The notes beneath the pieces were generated by a model. The model ran no database searches. It had not been told where the DNA came from and saw only the letters and a program-made list of their open reading frames with translations. DNA of 64,000 nucleotides from Chimaeribacter californicus (GTDB lineage Bacteria; Pseudomonadota; Gammaproteobacteria; Enterobacterales; Enterobacteriaceae), in the NCBI RefSeq assembly GCF_002858675.1, contig NZ_PJZF01000017.1:1-64000 (forward strand). Direction: 5' to 3'. This document shows, one piece after another, positions 28,371-36,161 of this stretch; the first letter of the stretch is position 1; each line of letters begins with the position of its first letter. Both the position numbers and the translations under genes were made by a program.

Positions 28371-29624
28371 TTAAGGGCGCGCTGCCGTACCATCGGGTAA
28401 ACGGGCATTCGTCCAGTCCGGGATCCCGCCGGAAACCGGATATTTCGCCGCTTCCTTCTCATCGATATCGACCCCTAATCCCGGGCGAGCGCTCAGGTAG
28501 GCGTAACCCCGGTCAATTTCCGGGCAGCCGGGGAACACGTCCTGCAGGGCATCATTCACCGGCGTGTATTCCTGGATGCCGAGGTTGGTGATGCTCAGAT
28601 CGATGTGCAGATTCGCCGCCACCCCCACCGGTGAAATATCCCCCGGCCCATGCCAGGCAGTACGCACGCCATAAAGCTCAGCAAAGGTCGCCAGTTTTTT
28701 CGCTGGCGTGATACCGCCAATGGTGCTTACATGGCAGCGGATGTAGTCAATAAGCTGGTTTTGGATGAGCGGTTTCCACTCGTTGATTTGCGTGAACAGC
28801 TCGCCCATGGCAATCGGCGTGCTGCACTGGCTGCGCAGCTTACTGAGCCAGTCAATGTTTTCGGGTGCGACGGGATCTTCCAGGAAAAACAGCTGATAAG
28901 GCTCAAGGGTTTTCGCCATCTGCACGGCGGCAATCGGGGTAATACGTTCATGCACATCATGGATAAATTCGACGCCGAAGCCGAGTTTATTACGCAAATG
29001 GTCGAACAGGCGGGGTACCGCACGCGCATAGGCATCCGGATCGAAATAAATACCGTGGGTGGGATTACGTGGCGACACCTTAGGTTGAATATTACGGGCC
29101 TTCGCCAGCTTGCCGGCGATCAGGCGCAGGTCATCCGTTCCCGCCCCGCCATACATCCCCATCTGGCAGCGGACATATTGATAGCCCTCTTCCATGCGTG
29201 CGCGAATGTTATCCTCAACTTCAATTTCATCCGCACCGTCACAGTGACGATAAAGTGGGACGCCGTCACGGCACTGCCCGCCCAGCAGCTGGTAAACCGG
29301 CAGACCAGCCACTTTACCCTTCAGATCCCACAACGCCATATCGATACCCGACAGCGCATTGTTCATCACCGGGCCGTTACGCCAGTAACCGCTTACGGCG
29401 GCGGATTGCCAGATATCTTCAATGCGGGAAGGATCTTTGCCGATCAGGAACGGCTTCATGTAATTTTCGATAGCGGCAGCCACAGCAAAAATACGCTGCG
29501 TAAAGGTGGCGCAGCCCAGGCCGTATAAACCCGGCTCGCTGGTTTCAATCTTAACCACGACCAGATCGATACCGCCGGGGGCGGTGAGGATGGTTTTTAC
29601 GTCAGTAATTTTCAGGTTGCTCAT
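28371..29624 (-). CDS. Enolase-superfamily aldonate dehydratase, RspA/mannonate dehydratase type
   Basis: A 417-residue member of the mandelate racemase/enolase superfamily, ManD subgroup. It has the N-terminal capping domain (KITDVKTILTAPGGIDLVVVKIET), NALSGIDMALWDLKGKVAGLPVYQLLGG, metal ligands in the FIHDVHERI, FFLEDPVAPEN and AMGELFTQINEW segments, and TAWHGPGDISPVG. These enzymes dehydrate D-mannonate or D-gluconate to 2-keto-3-deoxygluconate. E. coli RspA belongs here. A GntR regulator lies just upstream and idnO/idnD-like dehydrogenases are divergent, so it likely handles the acid they produce. A TTGT-N9-TACA site sits 24 bases upstream of its start. Confidence 0.9.
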   Translation of the reverse strand: MSNLKITDVKTILTAPGGIDLVVVKIETSEPGLYGLGCATFTQRIFAVAAAIENYMKPFLIGKDPSRIEDIWQSAAVSGYWRNGPVMNNALSGIDMALWDLKGKVAGLPVYQLLGGQCRDGVPLYRHCDGADEIEVEDNIRARMEEGYQYVRCQMGMYGGAGTDDLRLIAGKLAKARNIQPKVSPRNPTHGIYFDPDAYARAVPRLFDHLRNKLGFGVEFIHDVHERITPIAAVQMAKTLEPYQLFFLEDPVAPENIDWLSKLRSQCSTPIAMGELFTQINEWKPLIQNQLIDYIRCHVSTIGGITPAKKLATFAELYGVRTAWHGPGDISPVGVAANLHIDLSITNLGIQEYTPVNDALQDVFPGCPEIDRGYAYLSARPGLGVDIDEKEAAKYPVSGGIPDWTNARLPDGTAARP

Positions 29625-29647
29625 GATAATCCTTACGTCACTTATTG

Positions 29648-29664
29648 TTGTATGATGTCCTACA
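29648..29664. promoter_or_regulatory. TTGT-N9-TACA operator copy 1
   Basis: TTGTATGATGTCCTACA lies 24 bases upstream of the RspA-type dehydratase start. Two more copies with the same spacing occur at 30582 and 30658. It is a probable binding site for the adjacent GntR regulator and would block or activate the dehydratase promoter. Confidence 0.55.
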
Positions 29665-29677
29665 AGTTTGATTTTAA

Positions 29678-29700
29678 ATAAAGCCCGTAACGGGCTTTAT
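29678..29700 (-). terminator. Terminator of the GntR gene
   Basis: ATAAAGCCCG-TAA-CGGGCTTTAT is a perfect 10-bp stem directly after the GntR stop (29704). On the minus strand the stem ends in TTTAT, then TTAAA. It separates the regulator from the dehydratase gene, so the latter needs its own promoter. Confidence 0.7.
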
Positions 29701-29703
29701 ATA

Positions 29704-30417
29704 TCAATTATGCCGGGCACCCTCGATGGCATGCACATTGTGTGTCATGGCGCTGTTCAGGGTGTCGGCCGCGAGCGCGGCATCCCGGTTCTTCAACGCC
29801 ATGAACACTTTGATATGCGCTTCAACACTTTCAAGCGTGATGCCGAGTACGCGGTTCAGCTCTTCAAGGTAATGCACATAGATCCCTTTCAGGGACTCCA
29901 TGACGTGGATGAACACTTTGTTATGTGACGCTTTTACAATGGCGAGATGAAAATCGTAATCGGCAAGCGAGTATTTTTTGTAGTCATCTTTGCTGACCAG
30001 CATGCGGTTTAAGGCATTTTCCAGCGCTTTCACATCGTCATCGGTGGCATTCTGTACCGCCAGCTCCATGCATTTGAATTCAACGGTCTGGCGGAAGACG
30101 CGCATGTCATCAAACTCCTCCTGCGACAGGTGCAGAATGGGCTGGTTATCGTTGAAGGCCCCGTAGCGCGCCACTTCGCGGGTGACGTAGGTGCCCTTTC
30201 CCTGGTGCGTCACTACCACGCCGAGGTCGCGAAGTTTCTGCACCGCGCTTCTTACGCTGACGCGGCTGACCTTAAAGGTTGAGGTCAATTCAGCCTCTGA
30301 TGGCAATTTGCAACCAGGTTCCCACAGGCCATCCTGGATGTTCTTTTTCATCTGCTCATAAATGACATCAACCACATTATGTTTTTGGATACTTTCCAGC
30401 GCCACGGTATTACTCAC
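29704..30417 (-). CDS. GntR-family regulator, FadR/UxuR (FCD) type
   Basis: A 237-residue regulator with an N-terminal winged helix (VIYEQMKKNIQDGLWEPGCKLPSEAELTSTFKVSRVSVRSAVQKLRDLGVV, about 15-65) and a helical FCD effector domain that binds a metal and a sugar acid (DDMRVFRQTVEFKCMELAVQ, DYDFHLAIVKASHNKVF, EAHIKVFMALKNRDAALAADTL). I chose the GTG at 30417, which gives the usual length; the frame is open for 34 more residues upstream, but these do not look like a GntR N-terminus. It likely controls the dehydratase and the idnO-like operon through TTGT-N9-TACA sites. Confidence 0.85.
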   Translation of the reverse strand: MSNTVALESIQKHNVVDVIYEQMKKNIQDGLWEPGCKLPSEAELTSTFKVSRVSVRSAVQKLRDLGVVVTHQGKGTYVTREVARYGAFNDNQPILHLSQEEFDDMRVFRQTVEFKCMELAVQNATDDDVKALENALNRMLVSKDDYKKYSLADYDFHLAIVKASHNKVFIHVMESLKGIYVHYLEELNRVLGITLESVEAHIKVFMALKNRDAALAADTLNSAMTHNVHAIEGARHN

Positions 30418-30581
30418 TTGTCCTACATGTCTGACGATTTTTAACGCGTCGCCGGGGAGATGACAAGGGGAAATTTCACCGTTCAGAATGCGGTTACAGG
30501 CTGAATATTTTATTTTCACTGTTTTTTCATAGCGTTGAAATGTAACACGTCAATCATAGGGTGTCCCCTTAAGTTAAAAAT

Positions 30582-30598
30582 TTGTGATTTATCTTACA
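30582..30598. promoter_or_regulatory. TTGT-N9-TACA operator copy 2
   Basis: TTGTGATTTATCTTACA, with an extra A-T match outside, lies in the divergent region between the GntR gene and the idnO-like gene. It has the same half-sites and spacing as the copies at 29648 and 30658. Confidence 0.5.
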
Positions 30599-30657
30599 AA
30601 TTTCTCCCCTGCTAATTGCTGCATTTCTGCGCTTAACGTAAAACAACCTCATTCAAC

Positions 30658-30674
30658 TTGTTAGTCATGTTACA
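30658..30674. promoter_or_regulatory. TTGT-N9-TACA operator copy 3
   Basis: TTGTTAGTCATGTTACA ends 16 bases before the ATG of the idnO-like gene, overlapping the area where its transcription or translation should begin. This position suggests repression when the regulator is bound. Confidence 0.5.
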
Positions 30675-30690
30675 TGAAGGGTAATCCACT

Positions 30691-31458
30691 ATGCAGACGA
30701 TATTTAACCTGAGCGGTAAAACCGCCTTGATCACGGGATCAACACGCGGCCTGGGGTTTGCCTATGCACAAGGTCTGGCGCAAGCCGGCGCAAACGTGAT
30801 CCTGAACGGTACGCGGCCAGAGCACATGGAGAGCGCACTGGCGCAGTTGCAGGCGCAGGGTATTGAAGCCAAAGGGTTTCTGTTCAGTGTCGCGGATGAA
30901 GAGGCTATTGAAGCTGTGTTCCAACAGCTCGACGAGCAGGAGATTCATGTCGATATCGTCATCAACAACGCGGGGATTCAATTCAGAAAACCGATGCTGG
31001 AACTGGCGTTAAGCGACTGGCAGCGGGTACTGGATGTCAACCTGACCAGCGCCTTCCTGGTTTCCCGGGCGGCAGCCAAACGCATGGTGGCGCGTCAGCG
31101 CGGCGGCAAAATTATCAATATCGGCTCACTCACCAGTGAAGCGGCGCGCGCCACGGTTGCGCCCTACACCGCCGCGAAAGGCGGCATCAAGCTGCTGACC
31201 AAATCGATGGCGGCCGAGTGGGCAGCCTTCAATATCCAGACCAACGGCATCGGGCCGGGCTACATCCTGACCGACATGAACGAGGCGCTGGTGGAAAACG
31301 AAGCCTTTAATCAGTGGGTCTGCAGCAGCAATCCCTCCAGCCGATGGGGGAAACCTGAAGAGCTGGTGGGCACCGCGATCTATCTGGCCTCCTCGGCGTC
31401 GGACTACGTAAACGGCCAGATGATTTACGTGGACGGCGGCTGGCTGGCCACGCTGTAA
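30691..31458 (+). CDS. SDR oxidoreductase, gluconate 5-dehydrogenase (IdnO) like
   Basis: A 255-residue short-chain dehydrogenase. The cofactor motif is TGSTRGLG (15-22), the structural NNAG is near 92-95, and the active site is Ser (INIGSLTSE) with YTAAK, followed by GPGYILTDMN and a C-terminal GQMIYVDGGW. The sequence start FNLSGKTALITGSTRGLG is typical of IdnO/KduD-like enzymes, which interconvert gluconate and 5-ketogluconate or related keto acids. It is first in a three-gene unit with an MFS carrier and an IdnD-like dehydrogenase, matching the L-idonate pathway order of functions. An operator-like site directly precedes it. Confidence 0.87.
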   Translation: MQTIFNLSGKTALITGSTRGLGFAYAQGLAQAGANVILNGTRPEHMESALAQLQAQGIEAKGFLFSVADEEAIEAVFQQLDEQEIHVDIVINNAGIQFRKPMLELALSDWQRVLDVNLTSAFLVSRAAAKRMVARQRGGKIINIGSLTSEAARATVAPYTAAKGGIKLLTKSMAAEWAAFNIQTNGIGPGYILTDMNEALVENEAFNQWVCSSNPSSRWGKPEELVGTAIYLASSASDYVNGQMIYVDGGWLATL

Positions 31459-31627
31459 CAGGCCATCTGAGACCTGAGCTGAAGCTGAGCGTGAAGACTC
31501 GGCCATACCCTACTCCATGAGCGACCAGAGATCATAACATGAATCAGAGACTCGCAGGGGCATTACCGGTCAGTCGTCGGGGCAATGTCCACACAGGATG
31601 CACACACCACCTGGGGGAAGCGCACCG

Positions 31628-33001
31628 ATGAACATGAAACCTACGCGTGCACGTTTCAGCATCCTGCTGATGCTGTTTGTGGTTACCGCCATTAACTATA
31701 TGGACCGGGCTAATCTGGCGGTGGCGGGTTCGCACATCCAGGGTGAATTTTTCTTGTCTGCCACGCAACTCGGCTTACTGTTTTCGATGTTTACCTGGTT
31801 TTATGCCATCAGCCAAATCCCGGTCGGCTATCTGCTCGACCGCATCGGCTCACGCTGGCTCTACGGCAGTGCCATTGTGCTGTGGAGTCTGTTTACCCTG
31901 TTGATGGGGTTGGCCTCACACCATTTTTTCACCACCGCGACCGCCTCATTTATGATGCTGTTGGTATGCCGTGCGCTGATCGGCGTGGCTGAAGCGCCCT
32001 CTTTTCCCTCCAACACAAAAATCATTGCCACCTGGTTTCCGGATCATGAGCGCGCCAGGGCAACCGCCACCTATTCCAGCGCACAGTATATCGGCCTCGC
32101 CCTGCTGACGCCGCTGCTGTCATTTATTGTCAGCCAGTGGGGCTGGGAAATGTCGTTTTATCTCTCCGGCCTGGTCGGCATTGTGTTCGGCATTTACTGG
32201 CTGGTGGCTTACCGCGATCCGCAGCACAGCCGCAAAGCAAACGCGCAAGAGCTTGAGATTATCCGCAAAGGCGGCGGTCACGGATCCACGCATTCGCCGG
32301 CGGGCAGCACAAAAGTGAACTGGCAGTCAGTGAAATATATCCTGCGCCAGCGCACCACCTGGGGCCTGTTCATTGCGCAGTTTGCCGCCTCGTCCACCCT
32401 CTACTTTTTCCTGACGTGGTTTATTGTTTACCTGGAAAAAGGGTTACACCTCTCTATTGATAAGGCCGGCATCGGCGCGATGTTCCCCTATCTGATGGCG
32501 ATGGCCGGTGTGCTGTGCGGCGGTACGCTGAGTGACGTGTTGCTGAAACGCGGCCACAGCCGGACGTTTGCCCGCAAACTCCCGGTCATGGCGGGGATGC
32601 TGCTGACCTGCTCGATTGCGCTGGTGAATTTTTTCCAGGACAGCCCGGTGATTGCCATCGCGATATTATCGTTTGCCTTCTTTGCCAACGCTTTTTCAAA
32701 CCTGGGCTGGGTGGTGTGCAGTGATGTCATCCCCCGCCATCTGATCGGCACCCTCGGGGGGTTCCTGAATATTTTCGGCAACCTGTCAGGGATTGTCAGC
32801 CCGATCATCATTGGCGTTATCCTGCAGCGGACACACAGTTTCCAGTATGCCATGTGGTATATCGCCGCCGTCGCCCTGACTGGATTTTTAGCTTATCTGT
32901 TACTGGTTGGAAAAATTGAAGTAATTACCCCGCCGGGAGACGAACGGGCCGAGTCGAAAAACAGATTTGAAACATCCTCTAACGTACAGAGAGAAGCATG
33001 A
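31628..33001 (+). CDS. MFS sugar-acid transporter (anion:cation symporter family)
   Basis: A 457-residue inner membrane carrier with about 12 helices. The opening ARFSILLMLFVVTAINYMDRANLAVAGSHIQGEF is the signature of the ACS family that includes GudP, GarP and DgoT. Further marks are SQIPVGYLLDRIGSRWLYG and EAPSFPSNTKIIATWFPDHERARA. These import hexonates or hexarates with protons. The start at 31628 follows GGGGAAGCGCACCG; an earlier in-frame ATG at 31598 adds ten non-conserved residues. It overlaps the next gene by four bases (ATGA), so uptake and oxidation are coupled. Confidence 0.88.
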   Translation: MNMKPTRARFSILLMLFVVTAINYMDRANLAVAGSHIQGEFFLSATQLGLLFSMFTWFYAISQIPVGYLLDRIGSRWLYGSAIVLWSLFTLLMGLASHHFFTTATASFMMLLVCRALIGVAEAPSFPSNTKIIATWFPDHERARATATYSSAQYIGLALLTPLLSFIVSQWGWEMSFYLSGLVGIVFGIYWLVAYRDPQHSRKANAQELEIIRKGGGHGSTHSPAGSTKVNWQSVKYILRQRTTWGLFIAQFAASSTLYFFLTWFIVYLEKGLHLSIDKAGIGAMFPYLMAMAGVLCGGTLSDVLLKRGHSRTFARKLPVMAGMLLTCSIALVNFFQDSPVIAIAILSFAFFANAFSNLGWVVCSDVIPRHLIGTLGGFLNIFGNLSGIVSPIIIGVILQRTHSFQYAMWYIAAVALTGFLAYLLLVGKIEVITPPGDERAESKNRFETSSNVQREA

Positions 33002-34041
33002 TGCATCAGAAAACAGTGAACGCCGTAATTGTTAATGCCGCACATGATGTGCGCTGTGAGCCGCGAGACATTGAATGGAGTGATGATCAGGTCTTGGTCA
33101 GGGTTGAGCGCGGCGGTATTTGTGGTTCCGATATCCACTATTTCCAGCACGGCCGCGCCGGTATGTCCGTCCTCAAGGAACCGATGGTGTTGGGGCATGA
33201 GTTTGTCGGCGTTATCGAACAGGCGGCGGCAAACAGCAGCCTGAAAGTGGGGCAACGCGTGGCCATCAACCCCTCCCAACCCTGTACGCAGTGCGCACTG
33301 TGCCAGGAGGGAAAGCAAAACCTCTGCCGTTCAATGCGCTTTATGGGCAGCGCGCAGTTTTTCCCGCATGTTAACGGCGGGTTTGCACAGTATGTGGCGG
33401 TCAACCCGCAGCAATGCGTCCCTTACGGTGAGAAGGCCGACGCCAAAATTATCGCCTTCGCTGAACCGCTGGCAGTCTGTATTCACGCCGTGCGCCAGGC
33501 GGGGGCGTTAACCGGTAAGCGGGTGCTGGTGACCGGTGCAGGGCCGATAGGGTGTCTGGTGATTGCCGCTGCACTGGCATCTGGTGCCACCGAAGTAGTC
33601 GCAACGGATATCAGCGAGCGTTGCCGTGCCCTTGCGGAAGAGATGGGGGCCTCGGCGGCCGTCGATCCGCGGGACGAGGTAAAAACTTCGATGTGGGCGG
33701 AAAATGGCGGCCATTTTGACGTCTGCTTTGAAGCCTCCGGCGCCGCGATGGCGGTCAGCTCACTGGTGGCGTTTACCCGGCCCGGCGGCATTATCGTTCA
33801 GCTGGGGATGGGCGCACCTGAGGTTAATTATCCCATCGGGCCTTTACTTGTCAAAGAGGTACAGTTAAGGGGCTCGTTCCGCTTTACCAGTGAATTTACG
33901 ACGGCGGTGCGCTGGCTTGAACAAGGCAAGATCGATCCGCTGCCGCTGCTCTCTGCGGAAATGGACATGCACGAGGCCACCCATGCCCTGGAACTGGCCT
34001 CGGATAAAGAACGTGCCGCCAAAGTGCAATTAATCTTTTAA
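32998..34041 (+). CDS. idnD: L-idonate 5-dehydrogenase, zinc-dependent
   Basis: A 347-residue medium-chain dehydrogenase closely resembling E. coli IdnD along its length. Catalytic zinc ligands are in RGGICGSDIHY (Cys) and VLGHEFVG (His-Glu); the structural zinc loop is CTQCALCQEGKQNLC. The NAD site is VTGAGPIGCLV, and IdnD-like stretches include AEPLAVCIHA, LRGSFRFTSEF and DPLPLLSAE. It oxidises L-idonate to 5-ketogluconate, which an IdnO-type enzyme reduces to gluconate. No idnK kinase is in the window, so the flow may continue through the nearby dehydratase instead. Confidence 0.9.
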   Translation: MMHQKTVNAVIVNAAHDVRCEPRDIEWSDDQVLVRVERGGICGSDIHYFQHGRAGMSVLKEPMVLGHEFVGVIEQAAANSSLKVGQRVAINPSQPCTQCALCQEGKQNLCRSMRFMGSAQFFPHVNGGFAQYVAVNPQQCVPYGEKADAKIIAFAEPLAVCIHAVRQAGALTGKRVLVTGAGPIGCLVIAAALASGATEVVATDISERCRALAEEMGASAAVDPRDEVKTSMWAENGGHFDVCFEASGAAMAVSSLVAFTRPGGIIVQLGMGAPEVNYPIGPLLVKEVQLRGSFRFTSEFTTAVRWLEQGKIDPLPLLSAEMDMHEATHALELASDKERAAKVQLIF

Positions 34042-34042
34042 C

Positions 34043-34085
34043 GGTTGACCCTCTGCCTGATGCGGCATCAGGCAGAGGGTCAACC
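34043..34085. terminator. 20-bp perfect hairpin after idnD
   Basis: A 20-bp perfect inverted repeat with a 3-base CGG loop starts one base past the idnD stop. It is the strongest hairpin in the window and lies between convergent units (idnD and the LysR gene ending at 34126). No T-run follows on either side. Confidence 0.75.
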
Positions 34086-34125
34086 AACCCCGCCCGGCCA
34101 TGCTCAGAAAAAGTGCCCGGGCGGG

Positions 34126-35055
34126 TCACATCTCTCCTGCCCGGGCCTCCTCGCTTTGCATCAAGGCGAAGAAGGACTCCAGCTCATGCAGCATCATGGA
34201 GGCGGCAACCGACAGCTGACGCTGCGGCGCAATACAGAGTGATAACGTAAACGGCTTCAGGATGCTGTCGATAAGCGGGATAAATTTCAGTTCGCCACGC
34301 CGGTATTCATCGATGATATCCAGCCAGCACATCAGGCTGATGCCTACATTGTCGCGCACCAGTGAACGCAGCATATGAATGTTGTTGGTGCGCCCGACCT
34401 CATTCAGCGTAATGCTTGAACTATTTATCAGCGCCTCCAGCGGCTCAGCCAGCATCAGCGGCGATGCCGGTACGATAAAGGGCCAGGACTCGCAGTGGCT
34501 GAAACGGATGGAGTCCAGCTGCGCCAGCGGATGCTGGCTGCTCACCACAATCCCTAACCGCAGATCAGAAAAGCACTGCACCAGCAACTCACGCGAGCTT
34601 TGCGGGTTGAGCATAATGCCAAAATCCGCTTCACCGGCGATCAGCGCTTTGCCGATGTGAATATTGCTCATGGTGGTCAGGGTAAAAGAGATGCCCGGAT
34701 ACTCCTGCCGGATACGCTGCAGAACGGCTGAAAAGAAACCGCGGTTGATCGCGTCGATCGTGGCGATGTGTACATGGCCGTGGCGTAGACCGCGCAAATC
34801 ATCCAGCTGTGTGCATACCCGCCCAAACTCACGCTGCCAGTTTTTTGCCGCATTCAGCAGGATTTCCCCCGCGGCAGTCATACGTAATCCTGATGGGTGG
34901 CGCTCAAACAGCGGCATATCCAGCTGCTGCTCGACATGCAAGATCTGTCGGTTGATAGACGATGCGGAGACGTGCAGCACCTCAGAAGCCTTGCGCAGCG
35001 AGCCCTGGCGGGCCACTTCAGTGAAATAGATCAGAAAACGTGAAAAGGCGAACAT
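34126..35055 (-). CDS. LysR-family regulator of the heterocycle cluster
   Basis: A 309-residue regulator with a clear HTH (FLIYFTEVARQGSLRKASEVLHVSASSINRQILHVEQQL, about 7-45) and a LysR substrate domain (GHVHIATIDAINRGFFSAVLQRI; LIAGEADFGIML; LGIVVSSQHPLAQL). It is divergent from the reductase at 35202, so it is the natural candidate to control the whole 35.2-44.2 kb unit. The SxxSINRQI variant of the recognition helix and the overall pattern recall regulators of nitrogen-compound catabolism, but the effector is unknown. Autoregulation through the 146-bp divergent region is expected. Confidence 0.88.
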   Translation of the reverse strand: MFAFSRFLIYFTEVARQGSLRKASEVLHVSASSINRQILHVEQQLDMPLFERHPSGLRMTAAGEILLNAAKNWQREFGRVCTQLDDLRGLRHGHVHIATIDAINRGFFSAVLQRIRQEYPGISFTLTTMSNIHIGKALIAGEADFGIMLNPQSSRELLVQCFSDLRLGIVVSSQHPLAQLDSIRFSHCESWPFIVPASPLMLAEPLEALINSSSITLNEVGRTNNIHMLRSLVRDNVGISLMCWLDIIDEYRRGELKFIPLIDSILKPFTLSLCIAPQRQLSVAASMMLHELESFFALMQSEEARAGEM

Positions 35056-35078
35056 AGCGGGTGCTCTCTTTTTTGCAA

Positions 35079-35089
35079 CGCATCATGCG
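35079..35089. promoter_or_regulatory. Candidate LysR binding palindrome
   Basis: CGCAT-C-ATGCG is a short perfect palindrome 24 bases upstream of the LysR start, within the divergent promoter region. GCATGCG recurs at 35153, in the same region. It is a weak candidate for the regulator's site. Confidence 0.3.
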
Positions 35090-35201
35090 AATTAAACAGA
35101 TGGACGCTTACACAGAGGCCAAATAATAATCGCTGCCATGATAAAAACAAGGGCATGCGCGGCGTTACGGCTGATGACATCCCTGTATAAGCAGGCCAGG
35201 T

Positions 35202-36161
35202 ATGAAGAAGACAGAGAACCTGACTGTCACCGTCATCGCAAAGCAGTCCAACGGTGCAGGTAATATGTTATTGACGCTGGCCGGGGCCGGCACCGATCGG
35301 CTGCCGTCTTTCACCCCGGGCGCGCATATCGATGTGGTGATCCCCGGCTGCGGCAAACGGCAATACTCGCTGTGCTCAGAGAGGGCGGACAGGCAGCGCT
35401 ACCAAATCTGTGTGCGCCTGGATCAGCTGTCGACCGGTGGATCCCGCTGGTTGCATCAGCAGCTTAAGGTGGGCGATCGCCTGCTCATCTCTGCGCCACG
35501 CAACCATTTCCCCTTACCCGATGCGCCGCGAACCTTGTTGTTTGCCGGCGGTATTGGCCTGACGCCGCTGTTATTAATGGCGGAAACGCTGGCGGAACGC
35601 CGGGCGGAATTTACCCTGCATCTTTATCTCAAACGGGGTGATGAACTGGCCTTTGCCGGGCGTCTGGCCCAGCTCGGTGAACGCGTGGTGATCCACTACA
35701 GTCAGGAAGGCGACAGCCTGCGCCGGCAGGTGCCGGCAGAGCTGACTCACCCCCATCACAGTGTGCTGGTCTCCTGCGGCCCGGCCGGTTTTACCGATCA
35801 TTTGCATCAGCTGGCGGCACACTATGGCTGGCAGGCCGGTCAACTGCATAGTGAGCGTTTCTCGCCTGTACCCACAACGCAATCGGTTGCTGGCGATCGC
35901 TTTGAGGTGGAAATTGCCTCGTCCGGTGCGCGTTATGCCATCGGCGCGGATCAGAGCATCGCTGACGTGCTGGAAGCGGCAGGCATCAGCATTGAACTCT
36001 CCTGCGGGCAGGGCATGTGCGGTGCCTGCATTACCGGGGTGTTATCGGGCCGGCCGGATCACCGCGATGAGGTGCTGAGCCAACAAGAACGCGCGGCCAA
36101 TGACTGCATCGTGTTGTGTTGCTCGCGCGCTCACTCCCCTTTGCTGGTGCTGGACTTATGA
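35202..36161 (+). CDS. PDR/VanB-type flavin-ferredoxin reductase
   Basis: A 319-residue phthalate-dioxygenase-reductase-type protein. Order: flavin domain (FTPGAHIDVVIPG, KRQYSLCSE, STGGSRWLHQQLKVGD), NAD domain (TLLFAGGIGLTPLLLMAE, VLVSCGPAGFTDHLH) and a C-terminal plant-type [2Fe-2S] domain with C-G-Q-G-M-CGAC and a final C in IVLCCSRAH. Such reductases pass electrons from NADH to a Rieske-type oxygenase such as vanillate or phthalate oxygenase. No oxygenase gene occurs in the window. It is first in the operon and overlaps the next gene by four bases (ATGA). Confidence 0.9.
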   Translation: MKKTENLTVTVIAKQSNGAGNMLLTLAGAGTDRLPSFTPGAHIDVVIPGCGKRQYSLCSERADRQRYQICVRLDQLSTGGSRWLHQQLKVGDRLLISAPRNHFPLPDAPRTLLFAGGIGLTPLLLMAETLAERRAEFTLHLYLKRGDELAFAGRLAQLGERVVIHYSQEGDSLRRQVPAELTHPHHSVLVSCGPAGFTDHLHQLAAHYGWQAGQLHSERFSPVPTTQSVAGDRFEVEIASSGARYAIGADQSIADVLEAAGISIELSCGQGMCGACITGVLSGRPDHRDEVLSQQERAANDCIVLCCSRAHSPLLVLDL

